Part shown: positions 50,706 through 59,044 of the stretch, piece by piece
Position numbering within the stretch: the first letter of the stretch is position 1
How the letters are laid out: each line of letters starts with the position of its first letter
Assembly (NCBI GenBank): GCA_018268935.1
Contig: JAFDVS010000071.1
Location: 1-64,000, forward strand
Direction of reading: 5' to 3'
Length of the DNA stretch: 64,000 bases
From: Acidobacteriota bacterium
GTDB taxonomy: Bacteria; Acidobacteriota; Terriglobia; Bryobacterales; Bryobacteraceae
Program-made: the position numbers and the translations under genes
The notes under the pieces: model-generated
The model's input: the letters and a program-made list of their open reading frames with translations, nothing else
Database searches by the model: none
What the model was told of the DNA's origin: nothing

Positions 50706-51884
50706 ATGAAGCACCAACAGAATCCAAGGCTTGGCAGATACTCCGTCACCACAACCAGTGGGGAAAGGGTTCGGGCATTCATCCCGCCGCCGCTCCCGCC
50801 GATTCCCGCCGTCGCACTGGAGCCCCTGCAAACCCTCCTCGAGCAAGCGAACCAAGCACTTGGACGGCTGGACGGGTTGGCATCCGTCCTTCCGGACCTG
50901 GAACTATTGATCTACGCCTATGTTCGCAAGGAGGCTGTCCTCTCTTCTCAAATTGAGGGCACGCAGTCTTCCTTGTCTGACCTCCTGCTCTTTGAAAGCG
51001 ACGAGGCTCCGGGAGTCCCCATCGAAGACGTACGAGAAGTGTCCAGCTACGTCGCGGCCCTGAACCACGGGCTACGTCGTCTGCGCGAAGGCTTTCCGCT
51101 TTCGCTGCGCCTCTTGCGCGAGATCCATCATGTGCTCCTCAGCCACGGGAGGGGCAGCGAAAAGCAACCGGGAGAGTTTCGTACCAGTCAGAACTGGATT
51201 GGCGGCGCCAGGCCTGGCAATGCCGCATTCGTTCCACCACCTCCCGGATTTGTACCCGATCTGATGGGGCAGTTGGAACTCTTCCTGCATGCGGACCGCC
51301 CCGAAGCACCGCTATTGATCAAGGCCGCTCTGGCCCATGTTCAGTTCGAAACCATCCATCCGTTTCTCGATGGCAACGGACGTTTGGGGCGGCTGCTCAT
51401 CACGTTTCTGCTCTGCGCCCAGGGAGCACTCCAGGAGCCCATCCTCTACCTGAGCCTGTATTTCAAAACCCATCGGCAGGCTTATTATAATCACCTCACG
51501 CGAGTCCGTTCTCACGGGGATTGGGAAGCGTGGCTGCTGTTCTTCCTCGAAGGCGTGAAGCAGACCTCAGCCCAATCGGTGGCTGCGGCTCGCCGCATCC
51601 TCACTCTTCTCGACAAGGATCGAAAGCGAATCGAAGAACTGGGGCGGCCGGCGGGCTCCGTGCTGCGAGTCCATCTCTACGCGCAAACCCATCCCATCTT
51701 CTCGCTCGCTGCCCTGAGCAAAGGCATTGGCACTAGCTTCCCCACCGCCGCAGCGGCCGTCGAGCACCTGCAGTCTCTCCACATTGTGCGGGAGATCACC
51801 GGCCGCCAGCGCGATCGCCGCTTCGCCTACAACTCTTACCTCCAGATCCTCAATGAAGGAACGGAAACCCCGCCGCGCGCCTGA
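50706..51884 (+). CDS. Fic-family AMP-transferase with built-in inhibitory helix and winged-helix C-terminus
   Basis: The protein has 392 residues. The Fic core motif HPFLDGNGRLGR (218-229) is complete, so the catalytic His and the phosphate-binding loop are present. An N-terminal helix contains SSQIEG (80-85), the [S/T]xxxE[G/N] inhibitory motif of class II Fic proteins. The C-terminal 80 residues look like a winged helix (IFSLAALSKGIGTSFPTAAAAVEHL). Proteins of this layout AMPylate bacterial targets and are often self-limiting or part of mobile gene content. No antitoxin gene is nearby. The ATG at 50706 has no clear ribosome-binding site. It is flanked by AT-rich DNA, which hints at insertion. 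Confidence 0.9.
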   Translation: MKHQQNPRLGRYSVTTTSGERVRAFIPPPLPPIPAVALEPLQTLLEQANQALGRLDGLASVLPDLELLIYAYVRKEAVLSSQIEGTQSSLSDLLLFESDEAPGVPIEDVREVSSYVAALNHGLRRLREGFPLSLRLLREIHHVLLSHGRGSEKQPGEFRTSQNWIGGARPGNAAFVPPPPGFVPDLMGQLELFLHADRPEAPLLIKAALAHVQFETIHPFLDGNGRLGRLLITFLLCAQGALQEPILYLSLYFKTHRQAYYNHLTRVRSHGDWEAWLLFFLEGVKQTSAQSVAAARRILTLLDKDRKRIEELGRPAGSVLRVHLYAQTHPIFSLAALSKGIGTSFPTAAAAVEHLQSLHIVREITGRQRDRRFAYNSYLQILNEGTETPPRA

Positions 51885-51900
51885 TATATACTAATCAGGC
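51879..51900 (+). terminator. 7-bp stem-loop overlapping the Fic stop codon and next to a TTG start
   Basis: GCCTGAT (51879-51885) pairs exactly with ATCAGGC (51894-51900) around an AT-rich 8-base loop and is followed by TTTG. It includes the TGA of fic and ends one base before the TTG that starts the next gene. It could end fic transcription or control initiation of the next gene. Confidence 0.5.
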
Positions 51901-51901
51901 T

Positions 51902-53488
51902 TTGCAGACCCCGATTTCCCGGCGCAGTTTCCTTCAAACCACGGCCGCTGCCGCCACGCACTCCTTAGCCATCGCAGCCGGCCCCCGCGCCGAAATCGAC
52001 GTCGGCTCGCGCCGTCAACTCCTCTTCGACGATTTCTTCCTCGCCCTCGGCAACGGCCAGATCGAGGACTACGCGCACAACATCCGCTGGACGCTTGGCA
52101 AAGTGCGCAAAGACCCGCGGCGCAATCTCCTGCTTGCCGATCAGCCTTCGGAAACCGGGCTCGCCTGGGTGTGCCCGCTCTACGATGGTGGCCGCTACCG
52201 CCTCTGGTACAACTCGAGCCATCCTTCCCGTTGGGGACTCTCCGTCTCCTACGCCGAATCCGACGACGGCATCGTCTGGCGCAAGCCCGTCCTCAATCAA
52301 ATCGACATCGCAGGTTCAAAAGCGAACAACGTGGTCTTCAACGGGTACCCGGGCACCGGCGGGATCGAACTCGGCAGCGTTTTCCTCGATCCCAACGCCT
52401 CGCCTGGGGAACGCTACAAAATGTTTTTCTCCGCCTGGGATACGGAAGAGGTGAGGAACCACCCGTTCGCCACCGAAGCCGGCGTGATGCGCGGCGCGTA
52501 TTCCAACGATGGCCTGCGCTGGACCCGTTATCCGCACATCTTCCTCGGCCAATACATGGACTCGCAGAACGTCGCTGTATGGGATCCGCAGTTGCGCAAG
52601 TACGTTGCCTACATCCGCTACAAGCGCGCTACCTATGGCGGCGTTGCCACCGGCGACCATCCGGTGCAACCCACACGGCGCGGCCGTTCCATCGGGCGCA
52701 TGGAATCGGCGGATTTCAAGAGTTGGAGCTATCCCGAACTCGCCATCGCTCCCGACTTCGAAGATGGTCTCAACGTCGAACTGTACAACCAGCCCTACTC
52801 GCACTACACCGGCGCCGACCGCGCCCATTTCCTGTTTCCCTCCGCCTATCGCAAGCGCGAAGGCACGTTCCACGTGCAGGTGGCCGTGAGCCGAGACAAT
52901 CTCACCTGGTTCCGGCCCACGCGCCAGCAATTCATTCCGCTGGGAGAACCCGGCAGCTTCGATGACTTCATCATCTCGGTGGCGCCCGGCTTCCTGCCCG
53001 CCGGCCGCGACGAACTGGCGCTCTACTACCGCAGCGGCAATCGCCCGCACAGCAACGCCGTTGCCGGTGTGAAGGCGCGTGTCCCTAATCCCGTCTCCGG
53101 CATGGGCCGCATTCTCTTCCGCCGTGATCGCATCATCGGAATCGAGGCAGGCAGCGCGGAAGGCGCCTTCGGCACGCGTCCGCTGGTGTTTGAAGGTAAG
53201 CGGCTGGTAGTCAACTGCGAGCCGACGGGCCCGGACGCCCGTCTGCAAGTGCAACTTATCGGCGTGGGCATTGCGCCTGGCGAGGACGCAGTGCGCGGCA
53301 AATTCTTCGATGACGCCGTCATCCCTGGTTTTGAGTTCGCCAAATCGCAACCGGTCTCCACCGACGAACTCGATGGCGCGGTGCGCTGGCCGGGCGGCGC
53401 GGAACTGGGATCATGGGCCGGCAAGCCCGTCCGGCTGCATTTCCGCCTGCGCAACATGCGGATCTACGCGTTCCAGTTTCTTGCATGA
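51902..53488 (+). CDS. Tat-exported beta-propeller glycosidase-like protein
   Basis: The protein has 528 residues. No ATG or GTG fits; TTG 51902 gives a Tat signal (SRRSFLQTTAAAATHSLAIAAG). The body has propeller-like strands of glycoside-hydrolase type with ESDDGIVWRKP, RLWYNSSH, YSNDGLRWTRYPHIF, YVAYIRYKR and SRDNLTWFRPTRQ, resembling five-bladed GH43/GH32-like secreted proteins found in Planctomycetota and Acidobacteriota. Catalytic acids cannot be assigned. A C-terminal beta-domain follows (LQVQLIGVGIAPGEDAV). Its weak start lies directly behind the hairpin after fic. The following NHL gene begins within or just after its end. Confidence 0.72.
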   Translation: MQTPISRRSFLQTTAAAATHSLAIAAGPRAEIDVGSRRQLLFDDFFLALGNGQIEDYAHNIRWTLGKVRKDPRRNLLLADQPSETGLAWVCPLYDGGRYRLWYNSSHPSRWGLSVSYAESDDGIVWRKPVLNQIDIAGSKANNVVFNGYPGTGGIELGSVFLDPNASPGERYKMFFSAWDTEEVRNHPFATEAGVMRGAYSNDGLRWTRYPHIFLGQYMDSQNVAVWDPQLRKYVAYIRYKRATYGGVATGDHPVQPTRRGRSIGRMESADFKSWSYPELAIAPDFEDGLNVELYNQPYSHYTGADRAHFLFPSAYRKREGTFHVQVAVSRDNLTWFRPTRQQFIPLGEPGSFDDFIISVAPGFLPAGRDELALYYRSGNRPHSNAVAGVKARVPNPVSGMGRILFRRDRIIGIEAGSAEGAFGTRPLVFEGKRLVVNCEPTGPDARLQVQLIGVGIAPGEDAVRGKFFDDAVIPGFEFAKSQPVSTDELDGAVRWPGGAELGSWAGKPVRLHFRLRNMRIYAFQFLA

Positions 53489-53541
53489 CGTTCGAGGGTT
53501 TGAATCCCCCACCCCAAACAAGATACCCTCAACTCAACATC

Positions 53542-55668
53542 ATGCTCATCCTCCTACTCCTCATTTCCCAAGCCCTCGCTCAAATCCCCGACAACCGCGG
53601 CGTCCTACCCGCGCGCTGGCACCACTCCAACTTTCCCCAAGGCGACGACCACTACAACGCACTCAACTTCGCCTCCGACGGCAAGCTCTACTACGTCATC
53701 TGCTCCCATCTGATCGACACGGGAGCGCAGATGTTCTCCTACGATCCCGCCACCGGCGCTACCAGACACATCGCCGACCTCACCGAAGCCGTCGGCGAAA
53801 AGGGCCGCAAAGCCGTCCCGCAAGGCAAGAGCCACGTCCCCTTCTACGAACACAAAGGCAAGCTCTACTTTGCCACGCATCTCGGTTACTACCGCCACGA
53901 AGGCGCAAAGGAAATCGTCGGCGAGCCGCCCCCCGGCTACCAACCTTACCCAGGAGGCCACTTCCTCGCCTACGATCTCAAGACCGGCAAAATCGAAGAC
54001 CTCGGCCTCGCCCCCCAAAACGAAGGCATCATCACCATGGCCATGGACACGCGCCGCGAAAAACTTTACGCGCTCACCTGGCCCACCGGCCTCTTCCTCA
54101 CCTTCGATATCGCCACCCGCAAAGTGCAGAACTTCGGGCCCACCGCGGGCAAAGGCGAACGCGGCACAGGCAACGAATTCCGCGTCGTCTCCCGCTCCAT
54201 CGCCGTCGATCCCAATGTCGCCACTGCCACCTTCTCCACCGCCGACGGCGATCTCTTCCTCTACAATCCGCTCACCAACCAGCTCGCCAAAGCCGACGGC
54301 GTAAGCCTGCGCCGCGAAGCCTTCGGACAGTGGGATCCATCGAAGCCCGGCAGCATGGCCTACAACTGGCGCCAGACCGTGTTCTATCGCCCCGGCAACG
54401 TCTTCTACGGCATCCACGGCGCCACCAGCACGCTCTTCCGCTACAACGCGAGCGGCAAAGAGATGTATGTCGATGAGCGCATCGCGTCACAGAAAACCCG
54501 CGAAATGGGCGCCTACGACAGCTTCCGCTACGGCTATCTCGGACTCACGCTCGGGCCCGATGGCCACACGCTCTACTACCTCACCGGAACCCCCGCGGGC
54601 GAAGAGGTTCGTTTCGTCACCTTTCACATTCCCACCGGCCGCTACACCGATCACGGCGCACTGGCCTTCGATGACGGACGCCGCCCCACGTGGGCCCAAG
54701 CCATCGCCGTTGGCCCCGATAAGCGTATCTACACCGTCTCGAAGATCATCGAAAACGGCAAGCTCAAAACCGATCTGCTCAGCTTTCCCGATCCGCTGCA
54801 AACCAAGCCGCCCGCCGAAGAGGAGTACAAACTCATCCGCTCCTGGTTGAACCCGAAAGGCATGCCACACCCGCTGCAGGAAGCACACGGGCTGTGCCTC
54901 GATAATGAGGGCAACGTCATCGTGGTCGACTCCATCGCCTCCCGCGTGCATCGCTTCACCCCCGATGGCAAATGGCTCGCCGAGATCGGCCTCGGTCCTG
55001 GCGCAGGCCCGGGACAGTTCGCCGGACCGCGTGACGCCCGCGTCCACAAAGACGGCCACATCTACGTCTCCGACGCCAACAACGCGCGCATCCAGGTGTT
55101 CACGGCCGATGGCAAGTTCGAACGCATGTGGGGCGGACGCGGTTCCGGTAAAGGCCAACTGGTGCGCGCCCACGGTCTGGAATTCTCTAACGACCACAGC
55201 AAGCTGTTCGTCGTCGATGTCGATAACAACCGCGTCAGCGTCTTCCAGCCGCTCACCGGCGAACTGCTCTACGACTTCGGCCGCAAAGGCGATCAGACCG
55301 GCGAGTTTCACGAAGCACACGGCCTCGGCATCCTGCCCAACGGCGACCTGATCGTTTCCAGCTACTGGGGTCCCGTGCAGCGCTTCACAGCCGATGGCAA
55401 ATTCCTCTTCGAGTTCGCACCGGCCGGCTTCCGCAACTGGATCCACTTCCACAGCATGACCACCGACAGGGAAGGGAACACGTACCTTGCCGCCCGCGAC
55501 CGCGAGCGAGGCAACGCGGTGGTGAAATACGATGCCCGCGGCGCCTACATCACGTCGTGGCGCATGGATGGCGTGAAAACCGCGGCCGTCGACAAGAACG
55601 GCCTCGTCTACACCGCCTACGAACGCAACGGCATTCACGGCGTGCAGGTCTATCAGAAGGTGCGATAG
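53542..55668 (+). CDS. Secreted NHL-repeat beta-propeller protein
   Basis: The protein has 708 residues from ATG 53542, chosen because it starts directly with a signal peptide (MLILLLLISQALAQ); an ATG at 53485 overlapping the previous stop (ATGA) would put 19 residues in front of it. The first 400 residues form one propeller (LYYVICSHLIDTG, FLAYDLKTGKIEDLG, LFLTFDIATRKVQNF). The rest contains NHL repeats (GLCLDNEGNVIVVDSIASRVHRF, HIYVSDANNARIQVFTADGKF, KLFVVDVDNNRVSVF). Such proteins bind other proteins or glycans outside the cell. No enzyme motif is evident. Confidence 0.8.
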   Translation: MLILLLLISQALAQIPDNRGVLPARWHHSNFPQGDDHYNALNFASDGKLYYVICSHLIDTGAQMFSYDPATGATRHIADLTEAVGEKGRKAVPQGKSHVPFYEHKGKLYFATHLGYYRHEGAKEIVGEPPPGYQPYPGGHFLAYDLKTGKIEDLGLAPQNEGIITMAMDTRREKLYALTWPTGLFLTFDIATRKVQNFGPTAGKGERGTGNEFRVVSRSIAVDPNVATATFSTADGDLFLYNPLTNQLAKADGVSLRREAFGQWDPSKPGSMAYNWRQTVFYRPGNVFYGIHGATSTLFRYNASGKEMYVDERIASQKTREMGAYDSFRYGYLGLTLGPDGHTLYYLTGTPAGEEVRFVTFHIPTGRYTDHGALAFDDGRRPTWAQAIAVGPDKRIYTVSKIIENGKLKTDLLSFPDPLQTKPPAEEEYKLIRSWLNPKGMPHPLQEAHGLCLDNEGNVIVVDSIASRVHRFTPDGKWLAEIGLGPGAGPGQFAGPRDARVHKDGHIYVSDANNARIQVFTADGKFERMWGGRGSGKGQLVRAHGLEFSNDHSKLFVVDVDNNRVSVFQPLTGELLYDFGRKGDQTGEFHEAHGLGILPNGDLIVSSYWGPVQRFTADGKFLFEFAPAGFRNWIHFHSMTTDREGNTYLAARDRERGNAVVKYDARGAYITSWRMDGVKTAAVDKNGLVYTAYERNGIHGVQVYQKVR

Positions 55669-55674
55669 AACCCA

Positions 55675-56664
55675 GTGCTCGCCATCGGCATCAGCCTTCT
55701 TCCCGGCCTGCTCTTCCTGCAAGGCCTGTGGCTGCTGGATGTCTATCGCCTGCTCAGCATGCGGCGCGTGTTCATTGCCGTGGCCTGGGGCGCGCTCTCC
55801 GCCCTTGCCATCATGCCCGTCAACACCGCGGCGCACGGCGCCTGGGGCGCCGCCTATCTCCGCTACGGCGCACCCATCGCGGAAGAACTCGTCAAGGCTG
55901 CCATCCTGCTCGTCTGGCTGCGGCAGAACCGCATCGGCTTTCTTGTCGATGCTTCAATCCTCGGCTTCGCGGTGGGCACCGGCTTCTCGCTCATTGAGAA
56001 CCTTGTTTATCTGCAGGCAATCCCCGAAGGCGGCCTGCTGCTGTGGGCCATCCGAGGCTGCGGCACCGCCATGCTCCACGGAGTCGCCACCGCCTGCGTG
56101 GCCACACTCGCGCTTGCGCTTTCCGGTTCCGGCTTCCGCGCCGCCATCCGATTCGCACTGGCCTTTGCCCCATCCATCGCGCTTCACATCTTCTATAACA
56201 GCGGCGCGGTCAGCCCTACCGTCATGGCGCCTACAATGATCCTCACCGGCCTGGCGCTGATGATCCTCGTGTTCACCATCAGTGAGCGCATGCTCGCCGG
56301 ATGGCTCAATGCCAATCTCGGCGAAGACATCGCTGTCTGGGACATGATCCAGACCGGCGAAATGGAAGACTCCGATTCCGGCCGCTATCTCCACCGTCTG
56401 CGTTCCTGCTTTCCGCCCGATCAGCTTCAGGAGTTGTTCCGCCTGGTCCGCATTCACATCGAACTGCGCACCCAGGCCAAAGGCGAAATGATTCTCCGCC
56501 AGAATGGCATACCTATCGATCCCGATCCCGCGCTGCCTGTCAAGCTCCAGCGATTGTCAGCGCTCGAACAGAGCGTAGGTTTGGCGGGCCGCCGTGCCAT
56601 CGCTCCACTCATCGGAAGCGGGCGCCGATCGACCTGGGAAATCCACCACCTCAAAGAAAAGTGA
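55675..56664 (+). CDS. PrsW-family intramembrane metalloprotease with C-terminal cytoplasmic extension
   Basis: The protein has 329 residues, GTG start at 55675, six bp after the NHL gene. About seven spans are present. Signature motifs are APIAEELVKAAIL (EExxK), GTGFSLIENLVYL (ENxxY), MLHGVATAC (His) and IALHIFYNSGAV (HxxxN), giving the set expected for zinc-dependent CPBP/PrsW proteases. In Bacillus PrsW starts cleavage of an anti-sigma factor. Three ECF sigma genes occur in the window, but none has an obvious membrane anti-sigma factor, so no substrate can be named. About 100 soluble residues after the last span (EDIAVWDMIQTGEME...) are an addition not needed for catalysis. Confidence 0.85.
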   Translation: MLAIGISLLPGLLFLQGLWLLDVYRLLSMRRVFIAVAWGALSALAIMPVNTAAHGAWGAAYLRYGAPIAEELVKAAILLVWLRQNRIGFLVDASILGFAVGTGFSLIENLVYLQAIPEGGLLLWAIRGCGTAMLHGVATACVATLALALSGSGFRAAIRFALAFAPSIALHIFYNSGAVSPTVMAPTMILTGLALMILVFTISERMLAGWLNANLGEDIAVWDMIQTGEMEDSDSGRYLHRLRSCFPPDQLQELFRLVRIHIELRTQAKGEMILRQNGIPIDPDPALPVKLQRLSALEQSVGLAGRRAIAPLIGSGRRSTWEIHHLKEK

Positions 56665-56738
56665 AAAAATTGTTGTATCCCTGAGGCGTTTTCCCTTTTC
56701 GCAGCGCGTGGGATAGGTGAGACTGGAGAGGAGCAAAC

Positions 56739-57293
56739 ATGAATCGCAACACCCTGATCGTTATCGCTGCCGGCGCAGTCATCGCCGCGGGCGCCATTGT
56801 TTACCTGAGCCGCACTTCCTCCGCCCCGAATGTGGAACAGACCCAGGGCGCCATCGTCCTCAAGCAGCCTGTGGTGCGGGGCTCATTCTGTGTGCAGCCC
56901 GTCTCCAATAACAGTCAGAAGCCCGTTGTGATGGACGGCGTCACCGAAGCCCTGGTAAAGGAAATGAAGTCTGTGGGCATGAACGCCGGCCTCACCTCCG
57001 ATATGAACGGCGGCTGCGATGCCACCATCTACACCGAAATCGTGGAATTGGGCCGCAAGTCCGCCACACTCGACTTCCGCGTTTCCAGCAAAGACCAACT
57101 CGCTCCGGTTCTCTCCGCCACGGTGAAGGGGAACTCCGAGTCGCGTAGCGCTGCCGCCTTCGCCAGTTCCTTCGCCCCCAAGCAAAACAACGACAAGTCG
57201 CGCGAAGAGATCGACCGCGCCTCCATCGCCGCGGCCTTCGGCGAACAAGTGAAGCGCATCATTGACAACCGCGACAAGCTCACCGCAAAGTAA
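56739..57293 (+). CDS. Single-span membrane protein of unknown function
   Basis: The protein has 184 residues. ATG 56739 is preceded by GAGAGGAGC. An N-terminal anchor or uncleaved signal (TLIVIAAGAVIAAGAIVYLS) is followed by a soluble domain with one cysteine pair (SFCVQPVSN, GGCDATIYTE) and a helical C-terminus (REEIDRASIAAAFGEQVKRI). I recognise no family. It converges on the ECF sigma gene with 27 bp between the stops. It might be extracytoplasmic, as the two cysteines could form a disulfide. Confidence 0.7.
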   Translation: MNRNTLIVIAAGAVIAAGAIVYLSRTSSAPNVEQTQGAIVLKQPVVRGSFCVQPVSNNSQKPVVMDGVTEALVKEMKSVGMNAGLTSDMNGGCDATIYTEIVELGRKSATLDFRVSSKDQLAPVLSATVKGNSESRSAAAFASSFAPKQNNDKSREEIDRASIAAAFGEQVKRIIDNRDKLTAK

Positions 57294-57320
57294 CCGACAT
57301 TCTGTACTCTGGCCTCTGCC

Positions 57321-57890
57321 TTACTCCCCGTTTCGCATGAGTTCTCGAGCCAGAAACGCCCGCGCCGTAGCCCACTCCCGTTGGACTGTGGCGCGGGATA
57401 TCCCCAACACCTCAGCCACTTCCTCAATGCTCAGCCCCGCAAAGTAGCGCATCTCCACAATCCGGCTCTGTTGTTCATCCAGTTTGGCCAGTGCATCCAG
57501 CGCATCATCCAGCGCGATCAATTCCGCGCCCCGGCTCCCCATTACATCGAGTGCTTCATCCAGCTGCAACACCGCAGCGCCGCCGCCGCGTTTATCCCGC
57601 CGCACCTTGCGCGCATGGTCAATCAGGATGCGCCGCATCGATTGGGCCGCAATGCCGAAGAAGTGCGCCCGGTTGCGCCACTCCACCTTCGATTGATCCA
57701 CTAGCTTCAGGTACGCTTCATTCACCAGCGCCGTGGCTTGCAGTGTGTGCTCAATCCGCTCCCGCCGCAGATACGATTGCGCCAACCGGTGCAATTCCTG
57801 GTAAATCTTCGGCGCCAGATCGTCAAACGCAGCTTTGTCACCACCCCCCCATTGCATCAACAGCAGGGTGACATCTCCTCCAGAGGGCAT
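57321..57890 (-). CDS. ECF-type RNA polymerase sigma factor (TIGR02999-like), third copy
   Basis: The protein has 189 residues. It has the same layout as the pair at 10908-12137 (HTLQATALVNEAYLKLVD, RNRAHFFGIAAQSMRRILID, YFAGLSIEEVAEVLGISRATVQREW) but with a full N-terminal region starting VTLLLMQWGGGDKAAFDDLA that those two lack. It lies 20 bp after a Ser/Thr kinase gene on the same strand, so gene order is kinase then sigma, opposite to the other cluster. Co-transcription suggests that the kinase controls it. Confidence 0.9.
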   Translation of the reverse strand: MPSGGDVTLLLMQWGGGDKAAFDDLAPKIYQELHRLAQSYLRRERIEHTLQATALVNEAYLKLVDQSKVEWRNRAHFFGIAAQSMRRILIDHARKVRRDKRGGGAAVLQLDEALDVMGSRGAELIALDDALDALAKLDEQQSRIVEMRYFAGLSIEEVAEVLGISRATVQREWATARAFLARELMRNGE

Positions 57891-57910
57891 TGGACCAGTA
57901 TACCGCCCGC

Positions 57911-58984
57911 CTACTCCGCGCTCCCTTTGCCCGGCTCACTCGTCCATTCCGGAAGCTGTGAGAGAATGCGCGCCACTTCCAGTCCCTCTTTCAAATCCTG
58001 CAGCGACTTCCGCACATCGCCCATCGTTTGCATCCGTTGCTCCGGGTCCTTGCGCAGGCACTGATACAGCAACAGGCTCAATCCCGCCGGCGGCGGCGAA
58101 TCGAGCGGCGCAGGCTCTTCTTCGCGTACCGCCTTCGCCGTGAGCGTCACCGTGCTCCCGGAAAACGCCTTTCGCCCCGCCACCATTTCATACAACATCG
58201 ATCCGAACGAAAAGATGTCAGACCGCGGATCCACCATGCCGCCATTCATCTGTTCCGGCGACATATAGGAAGGCGTTCCCACTACGGAGCCCGCAAACGC
58301 ACGCGGCGCATCCTGCAGTTCCGCTGCCCCGAAATCCAGCACTTTCACAATCCCGTCCGGCCGCACCACCACATTCGACGGCTTCAAATCGCGATGCACC
58401 ACCCCCGCCGCATGCGTTGCCTCCAATGCCCGCGCAATCTGTGTGGCCACCGCAATGACGCGGTCCAGTTCCATCGGCCCATTCCGCAACAGATCGCTCA
58501 ACAGGTCCCCCTCCACAAACTCCATCACCAGAATGTCCGCATCGTCATGGCGCAAAAAATCATGGATCGTAATAATGTTCGGATGATTCAGCGCTGAGGC
58601 CGCCCGCGCTTCGCGCAGAAACTGTTCGCGCCTTCCCGCTTCCACCTGCGATCCGGCATGCATCACCTTCAGCGCCACTCGCCGCCCCAGCTTCGCATCG
58701 AAAGCCTGAAACACCACCCCCATCCCGCCTTCTCCCAGCTTCGCCCCAACCTCGTAATCCCCAATGCGCGACCCCGGCTCGATCGCGCTGCCGCGTTTCG
58801 GCACAATACTCGTGTCGAGAATCACGTCTTCCTGTTCCGATGCCTGTAGCAGCGATTCCACCTCACCCCGCAGCTCGCTGTCGCCCCCGCAGGCGCCCTC
58901 CAGAAACACCTCACGCTCGGCAACGGGCAGTTCCATCGCCTGATAGAGAATCCTCTTCACCTCGGGCCAGCGTTCGGGTGTCAC
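57911..58984 (-). CDS. Compact cytoplasmic Ser/Thr protein kinase
   Basis: The protein has 357 residues, GTG start at 58984 with GAGGAG five bases upstream. It has the same helical lead as the large kinase (MTPERWPEVKRILYQAMELP), then a complete Hanks kinase: GEGGMGVV (84-91), Lys106 in VALKV, HRDLKPSN (197-204), DFGAAE (217-222) and SPEQ. Unlike most acidobacterial kinases it has no membrane span and no sensor region: the chain ends shortly after the kinase domain. It probably acts on the adjacent sigma factor; input signals must come from other proteins or through the N-terminal 70 residues. It is divergent from metH. Confidence 0.9.
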   Translation of the reverse strand: MTPERWPEVKRILYQAMELPVAEREVFLEGACGGDSELRGEVESLLQASEQEDVILDTSIVPKRGSAIEPGSRIGDYEVGAKLGEGGMGVVFQAFDAKLGRRVALKVMHAGSQVEAGRREQFLREARAASALNHPNIITIHDFLRHDDADILVMEFVEGDLLSDLLRNGPMELDRVIAVATQIARALEATHAAGVVHRDLKPSNVVVRPDGIVKVLDFGAAELQDAPRAFAGSVVGTPSYMSPEQMNGGMVDPRSDIFSFGSMLYEMVAGRKAFSGSTVTLTAKAVREEEPAPLDSPPPAGLSLLLYQCLRKDPEQRMQTMGDVRKSLQDLKEGLEVARILSQLPEWTSEPGKGSAE

Positions 58985-59044
58985 TAATTCTCCTCAGTCT
59001 AGCAGGCCGATCCCGCCTCACTCATGGGAAAATAGAAAAATCTC

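Noticed and set aside
50654..50956. Short plus-strand frame overlapping the start of the Fic gene
   Set aside because: It is out of phase with the conserved Fic protein and has no recognisable motif.
53494..53510. GAGGGTTTGAATCCCCC, resembling a tRNA T-arm
   Set aside because: The stem pairs poorly and no acceptor, D or anticodon arms are found around it; not a tRNA gene.
58985..59044. Possible cobalamin riboswitch upstream of metH
   Set aside because: Only 60 bp lie between metH and the divergent kinase gene, and no B12-box-like sequence is visible.
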